A stretch of 64,000 bases of DNA from positions 1,549,770,868 to 1,549,834,867 of the forward strand of contig OY728122.1 in NCBI GenBank assembly GCA_963277665.1. Reading direction: 5' to 3'. Shown here in pieces: positions 35,598-46,849 of this stretch; within the stretch, counting starts at the first letter, position 1, and the number at the start of each line of letters is the position of its first letter. This DNA comes from Viscum album. Lineage: Eukaryota; Streptophyta; Magnoliopsida; Santalales; Viscaceae. A program made the position numbers and the translations under genes. The notes below the pieces were generated by a model. The model was not told where the DNA came from, made no database searches, and was given only the letters and a program-made list of their open reading frames with translations.

Positions 35598-36704
35598 ATG
35601 GCTGGAACCCGAAAGAACCGTGTTAATGCGGAATGCGATGGGCAATGCAATGATTTTCCCCCTGAGCAACCAAACGATATGGGAACTGGAATGAAAAATC
35701 TTGTAGCCATGCTCACACAACTTTCTCAAGCTATGAATCATGCAGGACTTCCAAACGAGCAAAGGAAGGAGCAACATTCTGTTGAATCCTTCATGAGGCA
35801 GTGTCCACCTTCTTTCAGTGGGTCTACTGATCCATTAGTTGCTGAACAATGGATTAGTACTACTGAAAAGATATTTTCAGTTCTTCAATGTTCTGAACAT
35901 GATAAAGTCATCCTAGAAGTGTATCGTTTGGAAGGAGATGCTGATCAATGGTGGAATCTTATTAAGAATACGAGGCAATGGGATGAAATTGAGTCTATGG
36001 AATGGGACGAGTTCAAGAACTTATTTTTCAATAAGTACTTCCCTCGTATTCTCCGAACAAAGATGGAGAAAGAGTTTCTTGAATTGAAGCAAAGGGATGA
36101 TGAATCTGTTGGTACCTATGAAGCAAATTTAACAAGACTTGCAAGGTACGCTTCTGGTATTATTATCCAACCTGAGAGTAAGATCGATCGATTCTTTAGT
36201 GGCTTAAAACCAAGTCTTCGAAGGGTGTTAGCCATAAGGGACTTCAATAGCTACGAGGAAATCGTTCGATGTGCTCTCAAAGTCGAGATGGAGATTGGAG
36301 TAACCCATCAGTCACATGGGTTTGATAAGAAGAGGAAGATGGAATTCAAAGGAAAATCTAAAGAGCACACTGAAAAGAAGATGAGCTTTCCCTTATGCTC
36401 AAAGTGTGGAAAGAAACATGGAGGGAGTTCTCTTAAAGGGACAAGTAAATGTTTCAAATGTGGAAAGGAAGGTCATCAGGCATTTGAATGCTGCGATAAT
36501 GGGAAGAAGATGTATAATGATGCAAACAAAGGAAGGGATACACAGAATGAACCTACTACACTTCAATGTTTCAAGTGCAAGGAGATGGGGCATTATGACA
36601 ATCAATGCCCAAATCTAAGGGTTGATGATGATGGTCGACGTCAACAAAATCTTAAGGCTAAAGACAAAGGAAACTCACATGCAATTTCTATCAGCAATGT
36701 GTAG
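35598..36704 (+). CDS. gag: gag of element D
   Basis: An open frame of 368 codons from ATG 35598. The capsid-type retrotransposon gag domain covers about residues 65-232 (DPLVAEQWISTTEK, DADQWWNLIK, FFNKYFPRILR, RFFSGLKPSLRRVL, SYEEIVRCALKVE). A basic linker follows. Two intact CCHC zinc knuckles lie at residues 285-298 and 324-337. A preceding half-knuckle, CSKCGKKHGGSS at 267-278, lacks its last Cys. The frame ends at TAG 36702-36704, but the same frame continues into protease 12 bases on, so this stop is probably a mutation or, less likely, a read-through site. Gag forms the cytoplasmic particle and packages element RNA. Confidence 0.9.
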   Translation: MAGTRKNRVNAECDGQCNDFPPEQPNDMGTGMKNLVAMLTQLSQAMNHAGLPNEQRKEQHSVESFMRQCPPSFSGSTDPLVAEQWISTTEKIFSVLQCSEHDKVILEVYRLEGDADQWWNLIKNTRQWDEIESMEWDEFKNLFFNKYFPRILRTKMEKEFLELKQRDDESVGTYEANLTRLARYASGIIIQPESKIDRFFSGLKPSLRRVLAIRDFNSYEEIVRCALKVEMEIGVTHQSHGFDKKRKMEFKGKSKEHTEKKMSFPLCSKCGKKHGGSSLKGTSKCFKCGKEGHQAFECCDNGKKMYNDANKGRDTQNEPTTLQCFKCKEMGHYDNQCPNLRVDDDGRRQQNLKAKDKGNSHAISISNV

Positions 36705-38102
36705 TACGATAACAAAGTGGTGAAAGGTACACTTACCATCCACTCTAAAGTAGCAAATGTTTTATTTGATTCTGGATCCACCCACTCTTTTATTTCTGAA
36801 AAATTTTCTAAGGGTATCACCGTACTACCTCAACAATTAGATGTTGAGTTAGCTGTGACAACACCTAATGGCACAACAGTCGCATCAAAAGTTTATAATT
36901 CTTCTCCGATCGAAGTTTGTGGGAAAGTGCTTCCTGCAAATCTTGTTATCCTTCCTTTAGTGGAATTTGATGTGATTCTGGGCATGGATTGGCTTTCTCT
37001 ACATGGAGATCATATCAATTGCCAAAGAATGGAAGTCACATTTCATATTCCAGATCAATCTACGATCATCTATCAATGCAAGGATGAACATAACATTCCA
37101 GTGGAAATTCCTTCCATCTTATGGGTCTTGATTCCACTAAATAAAGGTTATTTATCTCAAATGGTTGGTGAGAAACTTACGATTAAGAATATTCCCATCG
37201 TATGGCAGTTTTATGATGTCTTTCCGGAGGAATTACCGGGTCTTCCACCAAATAGTGAAGTTGAGTTTTCAATAGAACTCGTACCGGGTGCTTTGCCTAT
37301 TTCAAAGACACCTTATAGAATGGCTCCAATTGAGTTGCAGGAATTGAAGAAGCAACTCCAAGAGAATCTTGATAAGGGATTCATACGCCCTAGTGTGTCA
37401 GCTTGGGGAGCACCTGTTCTATTTGTTAAGAAGAAAGATGGATCAATGAGACTCTTCATTGATTATCGAGAACTTAACAAGATCACTATCAAGAACAAAT
37501 ATCATCTCCCACACATTGATGACTTATTTGACGAACTACACGGAGCTCAATACTTTTCCAAGATTGATCTTCGTTCAGGGTATCATCAATTAAGGGTCAA
37601 AAGGGAGGATATACCAAAGACGGCTTTCCGTACAAGGTATGGACACTATGAATTTATAGTGATGCCATTTGGTCTTACTAATTCCCCTTCTATCTTCATG
37701 GATCTAATGAATAGAGTCTTTAGAGAATATCTTGATCAATTTGTGGTAGTATTTATAGACAATATTCTTGTCTATTCAAAGATCAAGGAAGAGCATTATG
37801 ATCACTTGAGAATTATATTGAAGACCCTGATAAAGGAGAAGCTTTATGCCAAATATACCAAGTGTGAATTTTGGATTCAAAAAGTTTCATTTTTGGGTCA
37901 CATAATCTCAAAAGAGGGGATATCTGTGGATCCAGCAAAAACAGAGGTTATCGAAAGATGGTCAAGACAAACAACAGTAATTGAGATCCGAAGTTTTCTT
38001 GGTTTGGCTGGATATTATCGACGTTTTGTAAAGGATTTTTCACGATTATCTAATCCACTCACCAAGTTGACTCGGAAAGGAGTTAAGTTTGTTTGGACTT
38101 AG
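36705..38102 (+). pseudogene. pol: Protease and reverse transcriptase of element D
   Basis: Same frame as gag, no ATG of its own. The protease active site [10 protein letters not shown] has D-S-G at 36768-36776 and the closing block is [10 protein letters not shown] near 36975. RT runs from [20 protein letters not shown] (about 37230) through [34 protein letters not shown] and [10 protein letters not shown] to [14 protein letters not shown] at about 37738-37780. The second catalytic aspartate of F-I-D-D (37761-37763) is AAT, Asn, which should abolish polymerisation. The frame stops at TAG 38100 in the RT-RNase H connection after FVWT. Confidence 0.92.
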
Positions 38103-38531
38103 GAATGTGAAGAGAATTTCAAGGAGTTGAAAAGAAGGTTATCCAGTGCACCTGTGCTCACACTGCCTTGTAGTGGAGAAAGGTTTGTGATCTACAGTGA
38201 TGCATCCAAGAAGGGATTGGGGTGTGTTCTTATGAAAAATGATATGGTGATAGCTTATGCCTCACAACAGTTGAAAATCCATGAGCAAAATCACCCAACA
38301 CATGATTTGGAGTTGGCTGCGGTAATCTTTGCTTTAAAGATTTGGAGGCATTACCTTTATGGTGAAAGGTGTGATATTTATACTGATCCTAAAAGTTTAA
38401 AGTATATTTTCACACAAAAGGAGTTGAATATGCGTCAAAGAAGATGGTTGGAGCTGATTAAGTATTACGACTGCTCAATCCATTACCACCCTGGGAAAGA
38501 AAACAAGGTGGCAGATGCATTAAGTCGATAA
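38103..38531 (+). pseudogene. pol: RNase H of element D
   Basis: Open frame between two nonsense codons, in frame with the rest of pol. Catalytic blocks: [15 protein letters not shown] (Asp), [14 protein letters not shown] (Glu), [13 protein letters not shown] (Asp; the usual His after it is Pro) and [10 protein letters not shown] (Asp). It would degrade the RNA template during reverse transcription. It ends at TAA 38529-38531, immediately after ALSR, where family members continue without a break. Confidence 0.9.
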
Positions 38532-39677
38532 GACCATGCTATTTTATCCATGATGAGGATCACAAAGGATCCAATATTTATGGATTTACAAAGGATGGAT
38601 CTTGGAATTATAATGGAAGGGGAAAAATCTTATCTTTCTCAAATGAATGTTCAACCATCTATGCATGCGAAGATTAAGGAGGCACAGAAAGAAGATGTCG
38701 AGTTACAAAAGAAGGTGAGAAATGTTCCTGAATTCAACCTTGATTGTGATGGGATAATAAAGTTCAGGAATCAGGTTTGTGTTCCTCCCATCCCCGAATT
38801 AAAGAAGGAGCTGCTGGATGAGGCTCATAGTTCATCATTATCTATTCATCCTGGAAGCACGAAGATGTATAGAGACCTGAAAGAGTACTTCTGGTGGGAT
38901 GGCATGAAAAGAGATGTTGCTGAATATGTCTCTCGATGCTTGGTTTGTCAACAAGTTAAAGCTGAGAGACAGAAGTCTAAGGGGATGTTACAACCATTAC
39001 CCATACCCGAATGGAAATGGGAAAACATCACTATGGACTTTGTCACAGGACTTCCTAAAACATCCAAAGGCAATAATGCTATTTGGGTCATAGTTGATCA
39101 TCTTACAAAGTCTGCACACTTCATTGCTATTAGAGAGGATTTCTCTCTAGATCCGCTTGCCAGGATATATGTAAAGGAAGTGGTAAGATTGCATGGAGTA
39201 CCACTTTCTATTATATCTGATCGGGATCTGAGATTTACCTCGAAGTTCTGGCGAAGTCTTCAGCATACTCTGGATACAGAGTTGAGTTTCAGCACTGCTT
39301 ATCATCCCCAGACAGAAGGTCAGTCTGAGAGAACAATTCAAACCCTAGAAGATATGTTGAGAGCTTTCTCTATGGATTTCAAAGGAGGTTGGGATCAACA
39401 CCTACCTTTGGTGGAATTTTCTTATAATAATAGCTTTCTCTCCAGTATTCAGATGGCTCCTTATGAAGCTCTCTATGGAAAGAAATGCAGGACTCCAACT
39501 TGCTGGGATGAAGTTGGGGAAAGAAAGCTGTTAGGACCTGATCTTGTTGATGAAATGGCAGAAAAGGTTATATCTATTCAACAACACATAAGAGCAGCTC
39601 AGAGTCGACAGAAAAGTTATGCCGACAACCGAAGAAAAGACCTAGAGTTTGAAGTGGGTGATAAAGTGTTCTTATGA
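38532..39677 (+). pseudogene. pol: Integrase of element D
   Basis: In frame with the rest of pol. Zinc head: LLDEAHSSSLSIHPGSTKMY followed by SRCLVCQQVKAE, giving His, His, Cys, Cys all present. Core: ITMDFVTGLP (Asp), LSIISDRDLRFTSK (Asp) and TAYHPQTEGQSERTIQ (Glu), so the DDE triad is intact. The SRQKSYADNRRKDLEFEVGD linker leads to the GPY/F module, but TGA at 39675-39677 stops the frame after KVFL. It would join element DNA to the chromosome. Confidence 0.92.
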
Positions 39678-40079
39678 ATATCTCCCTGGAAGAGGGTTAT
39701 GAGATTTGGAAAGAAGGGGAAGTTGAGCCCTAGGTATATCGGTCCTTTCGAAATACTGGATCGTGTTGGAAAGGTAGCTTACCGATTGGCACTTCCACCG
39801 AATCTCTCTCAAGTTCACGATGTGTTCCATGTATCTCTCCTGAGAAAGTACATACCTGATCCTTCACATGTACTCAGCTCAGAAGTTGTACCGCTGGAGA
39901 AAGATCTTTCTTATGAAGAACAGCCTATACAGATTCTGGATCGTAGCGAAAAATTCCTACGAAACAAGACCACTCGATTGGTGAAAGTTTTATGGAGGAA
40001 CCACCAACTCGAAGAAGCTACATGGGAGCTTGAGGATATGATGAGGGAGAAGTATCCTCTTCTGTTTGTTACAAGGTGA
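39678..40079 (+). pseudogene. pol: GPY/F module and chromodomain of element D
   Basis: The polyprotein end, still in the same frame. [24 protein letters not shown] and then [20 protein letters not shown]. Chromodomain: the strand VKVLWRNHQ, then EEATWELED and the helix EKYPLLF near the C-terminus. Chromodomains at the integrase end define chromoviruses and bind modified histone H3. The frame ends normally at TGA 40077-40079. Confidence 0.9.
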
Positions 40080-40099
40080 CAAATTTCGAGGGCGAAATT

Positions 40100-40118
40100 C
40101 TTTTTAAGGGGGGTAGAA
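40100..40118 (+). promoter_or_regulatory. Polypurine tract of element D
   Basis: CTTTTTAAGGGGGGTAGAA directly before the LTR start TGTAACACCC. The AAGGGGGG part is the plus-strand primer. Confidence 0.85.
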
Positions 40119-41567
40119 TGTAACACCCAAGATTTTTATGAGTAATATTTTGTTTTTTATATATCATCAAAGGAATCTTTCACTACATACTAGCTTGTCT
40201 TACTTTACACGCAATCGCGACCTTCCTCGATAGCTTGCATCGTACGCAATACTGAGTTTCACTAAACAGCGATATGCTATTAAAATATTATAAAAACTAG
40301 CCGTTATGAATAGTAATAACCACTTTTTGAAATTTTATAAATTTTATTTTTCAAAATGGACTTCATTTTTGGATTCGGAATACAGAAATTAGCCTAGGGT
40401 GAAATTTTGGTATTTTTCTGAAAACTTTCAATTTTTGATGAATAGTGAAACCACAAAGTGGTAGGTTAAAAACTGAATTTTGCATAAAACTTAATTTTAC
40501 CACTTCTGTGAATGGAATTTCGAAAATCCGACAGACACGGTTGATATCAGTAAGTAAAATGTGGTTCAATGAGATAAAAATAATTTTTTGGTGAATAGTA
40601 ACTTTTTTACTTTTTTCCCGCGGTTAATAGTAAATAGGGTAACTAAGGGTAAATATGATATTACTATTACCCTAACACATGTCCTAATTCTATTGGATAA
40701 GTTTAATTCGACCAAAACCAACCTTATGAATAAAATATGACCATTTAGGCCCACATGGGTTAGATTAGGACATTTATTATTAATTTATTTAAAGAAGGGT
40801 TAAAATAGTTAAAATCAAAGTTTAATAAGTAAATCATTTTTAATATGGGGTTATACATAAGATAAATTCGACTATTAATATTAATTAGAAATATAAAAAT
40901 ATTTTCTATATAATGGTATTTTATTTATAATTTTTATACATTAAATAATTTAATTTATTTATGACACAATTATGATGCAGTAATTATCTTATTTATGAAA
41001 TATTGACATAATTGATGTTATAAACACCAAAATAAATGTAATTTGAGACTTTTTATGAATTACACAAATTTTCTAGGTTACTATGATATATTAGTGTTGA
41101 TTTAATCAACTTGGTTCGAACATATAATTCTGTTATGACTTTCACAAAAATCATATATCAAATAGTGTCAAAATTGACACAAAATAGTTTTTAAATAAAA
41201 TATTATATTATTAATTGTTATTTTATTCCTAAAAATCTAAGGTTCAGACAGATGACTTATATAAGGATATATATATTAATAATAAACCATTTGGGGTTCT
41301 TTTGGCATGTTATGGTATGTGTATTAACCATATAGTGTAAGAAAACAAAAAGACACGGTAAAAGTTAAATTATTTAACTTAGAGTTAAATCTAATCGATA
41401 AGGATAAAATAATACCCTAAATTTGTCTAAATCCTATTGGTTGATAGGATTTCCACCCATACCCACATTAGATTCTAAATAAGACCCTTTGGAACCATTA
41501 TAAACCGATTTTGACTTTAATATAAAATAATATTTTGAGATATTCCTAAGGTGCCCCTCTCCTCCCT

Positions 41568-41574
41568 TATAAAA
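41568..41574 (+). promoter_or_regulatory. TATA box of element D 3' LTR
   Basis: TATAAAA with the same surroundings as 33197. A transcript from here would run out into element C's protease. Confidence 0.65.
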
Positions 41575-41917
41575 GGGCACCTCCTCCCCCTCCTCCTCAC
41601 ACCAATTTGAGCACTCAAGATCGGCCAACCCCTGCCATTTTCTCCTCTCCACTTCCCTAGAATAATCCTAGAGGTCCTGGTCTTCTTCAAATACCAATCT
41701 TAGTTCCCTAAGTGGAGGATTCAAAGAGGCGTTCCAAAGAAGAGGTAATATCCGTTACCGATCTTTTAAATTTCTTTCTTCTTCAACATCTTCTCCTTTA
41801 GTTGTTTCATGATAAAGTAATAACATCAGTATTACATACATACTGATATGTTATTATAAATATGAAACAACCCTAATTCACCTTCTATCCATCCTACGGA
41901 AAAATGAAATCACCGCG

Positions 41918-41947
41918 CGTGCGTACGTACGGAATACCGTCTCCACG
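41918..41947. repeat. 30-bp CpG-rich motif, copy 1 (3' LTR of D)
   Basis: Identical over 30 bp to the two copies in the 5' LTR. Confidence 0.85.
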
Positions 41948-42104
41948 CCGTGGTGTAATCTATTTTCCACCATCACTTTACAAGGATGCGTATAATGGTG
42001 TAATGAGTAACTATTTATGATTAATATAAAGTAATATTGATACTGAAGTAATATATATATATACTCCAATACAATTCCACGATCATAGGAACGATATCAT
42101 CACT

Positions 42105-42134
42105 CGTGCGTACGTACGGAATACCGTCTCCACG
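42105..42134. repeat. 30-bp CpG-rich motif, copy 2 (3' LTR of D)
   Basis: Identical over 30 bp; 187 bp after copy 1. Confidence 0.85.
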
Positions 42135-43748
42135 ATGTGAAGCGACTCGTTCTACATGATCATCATTACATAATAATTATATAAATGAATTGAATGAATA
42201 AATATGATATATGTTACACTAATAACATTCTGGATATAAGGTATCTATAACCTTAAAAGAATAATAAGAATTTATTCGGCAAAACACGCATAAGAACAAA
42301 AGGCAATAAAGACCCGAGTAACAAGTAACAATGAAATATTACTAACAAGAAGCTAAGAATATGACCATATATGATATCATATCAATATGTATGATTCTGT
42401 AATAAGTCAATAACATTATTTAAACCATTATACAGGAGCTTCGGACACGTACAAAGAAAATTGGACCTAAGGTAAGGGAAAATACCACAATCTCATTTTT
42501 ATCCGAGATTGTTTATTCGTAAGTATTTACAGGGGTGTATTTTATCATCCACATCCATGTTCCCTCAATATGTAATATTGTTTCCATCCACTTACAATAT
42601 TTTAAATCCAATTTTACCCTTCGGTGAGTTTTTAGTAAAGAATATGAAAGTAATCTTTTGTTGTTTTTTTCGTACGAGGTACTTTTTGACTTTTCCGACA
42701 AAGGTACGAAGAATGTTCTTTTAACTTATACGGCATGTATGGATTTTTAAAACATTATTTCCAAGAAGATTCCTTTACAAGTTTTCAAGTTTATTTTTAA
42801 TCAACTTCTTTTATTTTAAAGTTGTATGACATGTTATGAAAGGAAAAATGTTTTTTGAAGAAGAAAGGATATTTTCCTCAAGAATGGAGTTCAAGTGTTT
42901 TATCAAAATTATTTTCCATCTAAGATAATAAAGGGTTCTGTTTCTATCCCTATTATTACATTGATTTGATCATGTTGTCATTGAATTATTTTTATGAATT
43001 CCTTTATCTTGTATGAATTGTTTTATGATGTCATGATGTTTAAGATTCCAATTTGTATTACATGGGTTATGAAATGATGTATGATTTATGATTATGTGGC
43101 ACACATAAGAAAGGATTCATTATAAGATGGGTGGGACCTATATCTCCCTCCAATTCATTGGGTAAAGATTTTATATCTCATGGGATAGACATGGCTGGAA
43201 TGAAAGGTTATTTCTGTTCAGTGATACAGGACTGAAACGAGGAGTGAACTCGATTCAGAAAGGGACTTTGTCCACTAAGATAGTCTTGGCAATGAGTCAT
43301 GACTAACAAGAAATGATTTTCCATAATTATGTGTGCATGCCACAAAGTTTCAAGTTTTATGTTATGATTATGGGGATCTCATTTTCACTTCTATGATTTG
43401 TTCCATGTTAAGATATTATGATCTCTTTTGCAGGTTATGATTTTCAAAAAGATATGATATGATTTTTATTTCCTTTATTTGCCCTTGCTGAGCATTTGAG
43501 CTCACCCTTTTATGTTTTCTTTTCCCCAGGTCAGGAAGATGGATATTAAGTAGAATATGCTAAAAGGGACCCTAGATATGATGAAATAAATGGGAGACAC
43601 TGTAGAAGATTTATGAACTAGTTGTTTATGTTTCTCAGTTTCTAAAGACACTATACCTATACGGTCCTTTGTGGTTTTGTCATATGTTGTAATAAGTGTG
43701 CTTCAATTTTGAAGTATTAACAATGTATGTAAAGTATGGGTTGTTATA

Positions 43749-43753
43749 CCATC
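43749..43753. repeat. Target-site duplication of element D (right copy)
   Basis: CCATC, identical to 31745-31749. From here element C's protease continues on the minus strand. Confidence 0.95.
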
Positions 43754-44080
43754 CGTGTGGACACACCACATATTGAGCCTAATACAGTCGATATGAGCAT
43801 AGAGTGTAGATGACCAGTCCATACCCAAGATGACGTCGTAAGGCCTCGACACCGCTACAACAATATCCCAGCCGAATCTCTCTCCTCTTAGAGTAAGCTC
43901 ACACTACCAGAACCAGTGCGTAATAATAAAGTCTGATCCCGTAGGAGTCATTAGATGTAAGTATCGAGCCAAAGGATCTGTCGGAATCATTGAGCTCCAA
44001 AAAAGGACAGCAGTAAAAAAAGAATAACTCGCACTTGTGTCTATGAGTACTGCAGCAAGGTTAGAGTAGACACATATTGT
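43754..44080 (-). pseudogene. Protease of element C
   Basis: Minus-strand blocks: NLAAVLIDTSASYSFF near 44065-44020, where the aspartic protease D-T-G is D-T-S, and later VVILGMDWSSTLYAHIDC near 43835-43785. One stop lies between them. The reading goes straight to the edge of element D; RT resumes at 31744. Confidence 0.85.
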
Positions 44081-44329
44081 ACATCAAATCATGTCAGGTG
44101 TGTCGTGGTTGTAGGCCTAGACTACCAAGAGCAGAGCCCACCTCTGTCTGCCAGCTCCTTGTGGATGGGGTGGACCTTCTGGTTGTTGTTGTGGTAGAGC
44201 CTCTAAATGTCTTCCATCACCCGCTGCTCGTCCAACTCCACTGCCACATCCGCCTACTCCCGGTGGACCACCACAGTCGAACCTCTTCCTCTGCCTTGTA
44301 GGTCCCTATATTGTCTGTTTCTGATCTGC

Positions 44330-44410
44330 ATGTCGCATCGGGTAGTCTCGAGCCATGTGGCCCTACCCGCCGCATGCATATCAGTACATGCTCCTTGTAT
44401 AGATAACTCC
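44330..44410 (-). pseudogene. Zinc-knuckle remnant of element C gag
   Basis: The minus strand reads ACGG, stop, GHMARDYP around 44385-44345. The second Cys and the His of a CCHC knuckle remain; the first Cys position is now a stop and the last Cys is Tyr. The frame differs from the gag core upstream. Confidence 0.7.
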
Positions 44411-44449
44411 GTCTCGTGTGCCCCACACAACCGAACCTGTATCCTGGGA

Positions 44450-45247
44450 TCACCCAACTGATGGCCTGGTCTGCTTCGACCTCTGTGAAATATGTCTACT
44501 ACCAGCTGTAGAAGATTCTGCTAGATGTCTCCCTATGGTGGGTCTCGCAACTGGTGACTGCTCGGGGAGAAATTTCTCCACTAGAAGGGCCCTCTCTAGA
44601 ACCCCCACCTGCGTCGGGATGCTGAGGGTAATTGTCGATGCCCTGATCTCATTCCTGAGTCCCTTCTTGAAGTTCTGGGCCCTGAAGAACAGGTCACGCA
44701 CCATATCCATGGAGTAGTGTGAGAGGTAGGTGAACCTCACTGAGTACTGAGCTGCTGTCATGTAGCCCTGTTGCAGATGAAGTAACTCATGAATCTGCAC
44801 CACATGAAGGGTGGTTGGAACAAACTCCACCCGAAACAGGCTCTCGATGTCTACCCAGAGTAGTGATGCCTCATCATGAACCTGGAGCATCAGGCTCCAC
44901 CATCTACCTGCTAGTTCGTGCAGGAGACTCGCGGAAAGGACCACCATAAGGTCGGTCGGTGTACTGACCAACATGAAAACTCTCACGACAGCCTCTATCC
45001 ATTCCTCGGCTACATGGGGTTCCTTCTCTCCCCGAAACCTGGGAAACCTCTGGCGCTAGAACTCATGCAACGCACTTAGTAAAAGTGCACTCTCTCCAGC
45101 TGGGGTTGGTGGTATCGGTGGCCCAACATGTAGTGGTACCGTTGGTGCCTCCTCTATGATGGGGCCCTGTATCGAGGCCTCATCGATCGGTGGGCTACCA
45201 TCTCGTACATTACTCAGAACCCTAGCTGGATTCCTTCGTGGCGTCAT
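44450..45247 (-). pseudogene. gag core of element C
   Basis: Starts with MTPRRNPAR at 45247, a Pro-rich N-terminus of 63 codons, then one TAG (45056-45058) in an otherwise continuous frame down to 44450. The gag domain reads LAGRWWSLMLQVH, then SLFRVEFVP, LQQGYMTAAQYSVRFTYLSH, and ALLVEKFLPEQ. This matches the W-W...F...F...L-Q-G-S/Y-M-T...Y pattern of plant gypsy gag. The leader and PBS lie to the right. Confidence 0.85.
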
Positions 45248-45512
45248 CCTGAAAAGGAAATAGTATCACCATGGTCAAAACAATATACCTAGTGAGGTAA
45301 CACAATGTAATCACAAAGGAAACTCTTGAAACACACACGTAATCATTTTTTTGATGCACTGAGTCTGAAATCAGAGGTTAGGGTCCTGGTGTGTGGATAT
45401 GTCGGCCACCACACCAACACTGAACTCTCTGGACTAAAAACCAAAATCAATACTCTTAACACTATTATTGTTAAAATAATCAGAGTCTAAGTTCTGTGGT
45501 AGAACCGACCAC

Positions 45513-45523
45513 CTCTGATACCA
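45513..45523 (-). promoter_or_regulatory. Primer-binding site of element C
   Basis: CTCTGATACCA on the plus strand, i.e. TGGTATCAGAG on the minus strand, three bases from the 5' LTR. It matches initiator Met tRNA exactly and fixes the orientation of element C. Confidence 0.92.
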
Positions 45524-46317
45524 ATTTGTCATGACCCGTCCTCAGGGCCCATGTCGTGACTACCCCAAGCCGGCCTTCAATAGGTCAGGGGCTGGTGACT
45601 AGAACCAAAGTCATATATCCCTAATCAGGGAAGGCATTTCATTTATAAAAGTAAAAAAAACACAACAGAGTACACAATAGGAAGTAAACACTATGCAAAA
45701 CCGAATACAAAAGAGTGTGATGGTAAGTAAATGGGCCAGTATACAAACCCAATTGAACAACAAGTACAAGTAAAAAGGAACAAACAGCTGAGAGTAAAGA
45801 GCATCTCCTGGATCATCCATTGAGAATTCCTACCTGAAGGGAGGTAAATATGGCCACCTCAGCCCTCACGTTCGTCAGTCTCCTCCATGTGCCGAATCGT
45901 TGAAAGGTCCACCTCCTGGTACCGTCCATTCATGGTGCTCTCGGCCTCCTTCAGCGATGTCCGTCGTCTGCATCCAACACAACGAGGTGTGGGAATAACC
46001 CATGTAGGGGTGAGTATAATGATACTCAGTAGGGACTCGAAGACCCACAAGGTCTCACAATATCAACTTAGGATAAACAAAATAAGTAAGATACAATCAC
46101 GAAGCATCAACCAACCCAACTTAGGTATATGCCCATATATATACCTAAGTTACCAATCTCGGTCCGGCTCTAACACTTGAGCCCATGCACAAACAAATTC
46201 AACAACAGATGTAAAGTAAATCACCAAGATAATAATTGTTTAAAGACATGACTCTTCTCACACAGGTATGCCACAATAGTAGAGACATTAGATGATCAGA
46301 TGTAGCCACTGGATCAT

Positions 46318-46660
46318 CTAAGCTGTTGGACCCACACTGGATACAGGACTAGCTAAGACATCGGACCCACACAAGATACATGACTGGATATCTCTTTTAA
46401 GTTGTCAAACCCACACAGGATAAAAAACCAACTAATTCGTCGGACCAACATAAGATATAGGACCGACTATGTTTTGTCTGAGCAGTCGGACCCATACGGG
46501 ATACAAGACCCGCTATACTGTCGGACCAACACATGATACAAGAACACAAGTCAGAACTATCAAACCCACATAGGATTCCATTATAGTAATCATCGCTGTC
46601 GAAACCACAGAGGATTCTAGTATAGTAGTAGTCACTGACGAACCCACATAGGATTCCAGT
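46318..46660. repeat. Degenerate tandem array in element C 5' LTR
   Basis: Seven or more units around GTCGGACCCACACAGGATAC, 35-45 bp apart, ending in shorter units (AACCCACATAGGATTCC near 46564 and 46643). Longer than the array at 26390. Confidence 0.72.
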
Positions 46661-46849
46661 ACAGAAGTCGATGCAGTCGCAGCCAACTCTAGGGTTCCCG
46701 CACACAACACGCTTGATTCCGGGAGGGTCTGCTCCTCGATCAAAGGGGGTCGATAAGTCAAATATCATTAAGTCATGCGTTTATGTATCCTCATGTTCTG
46801 TTTAGTCCAAAGAAACCCAACTCGATGGACGTTGCGTCAATCAGAAACC

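Larger units (their letters stand above)
31750..43748 (+). mobile_element. Element D: young Ty3/gypsy chromovirus (Tekay-like)
   Basis: A 11,999-bp element with LTRs of 3626 and 3630 bp that differ at only about 2-4% of sites by eye, perfect CCATC duplications, PBS and PPT in place, and gag-PR-RT-RNase H-IN-chromodomain in one reading frame (35598-40079). The LTRs start TGTAACACC and end GTTATA. Four in-frame nonsense codons (36702, 38100, 38529, 39675) and a changed RT active-site residue make this copy non-autonomous. LTR length, initiator-Met primer and chromodomain fit the Tekay/Del lineage. It lies between the protease and RT of element C. Confidence 0.97.
40119..43748 (+). repeat. 3' LTR of element D
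   Basis: 3630-bp twin of 31750-35375 with scattered substitutions and a few one- or two-base indels. The TATA box is at 41568-41574; the 30-bp motif copies are at 41918-41947 and 42105-42134, all unchanged. It ends GGGTTGTTATA and is followed by CCATC. Confidence 0.97.
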
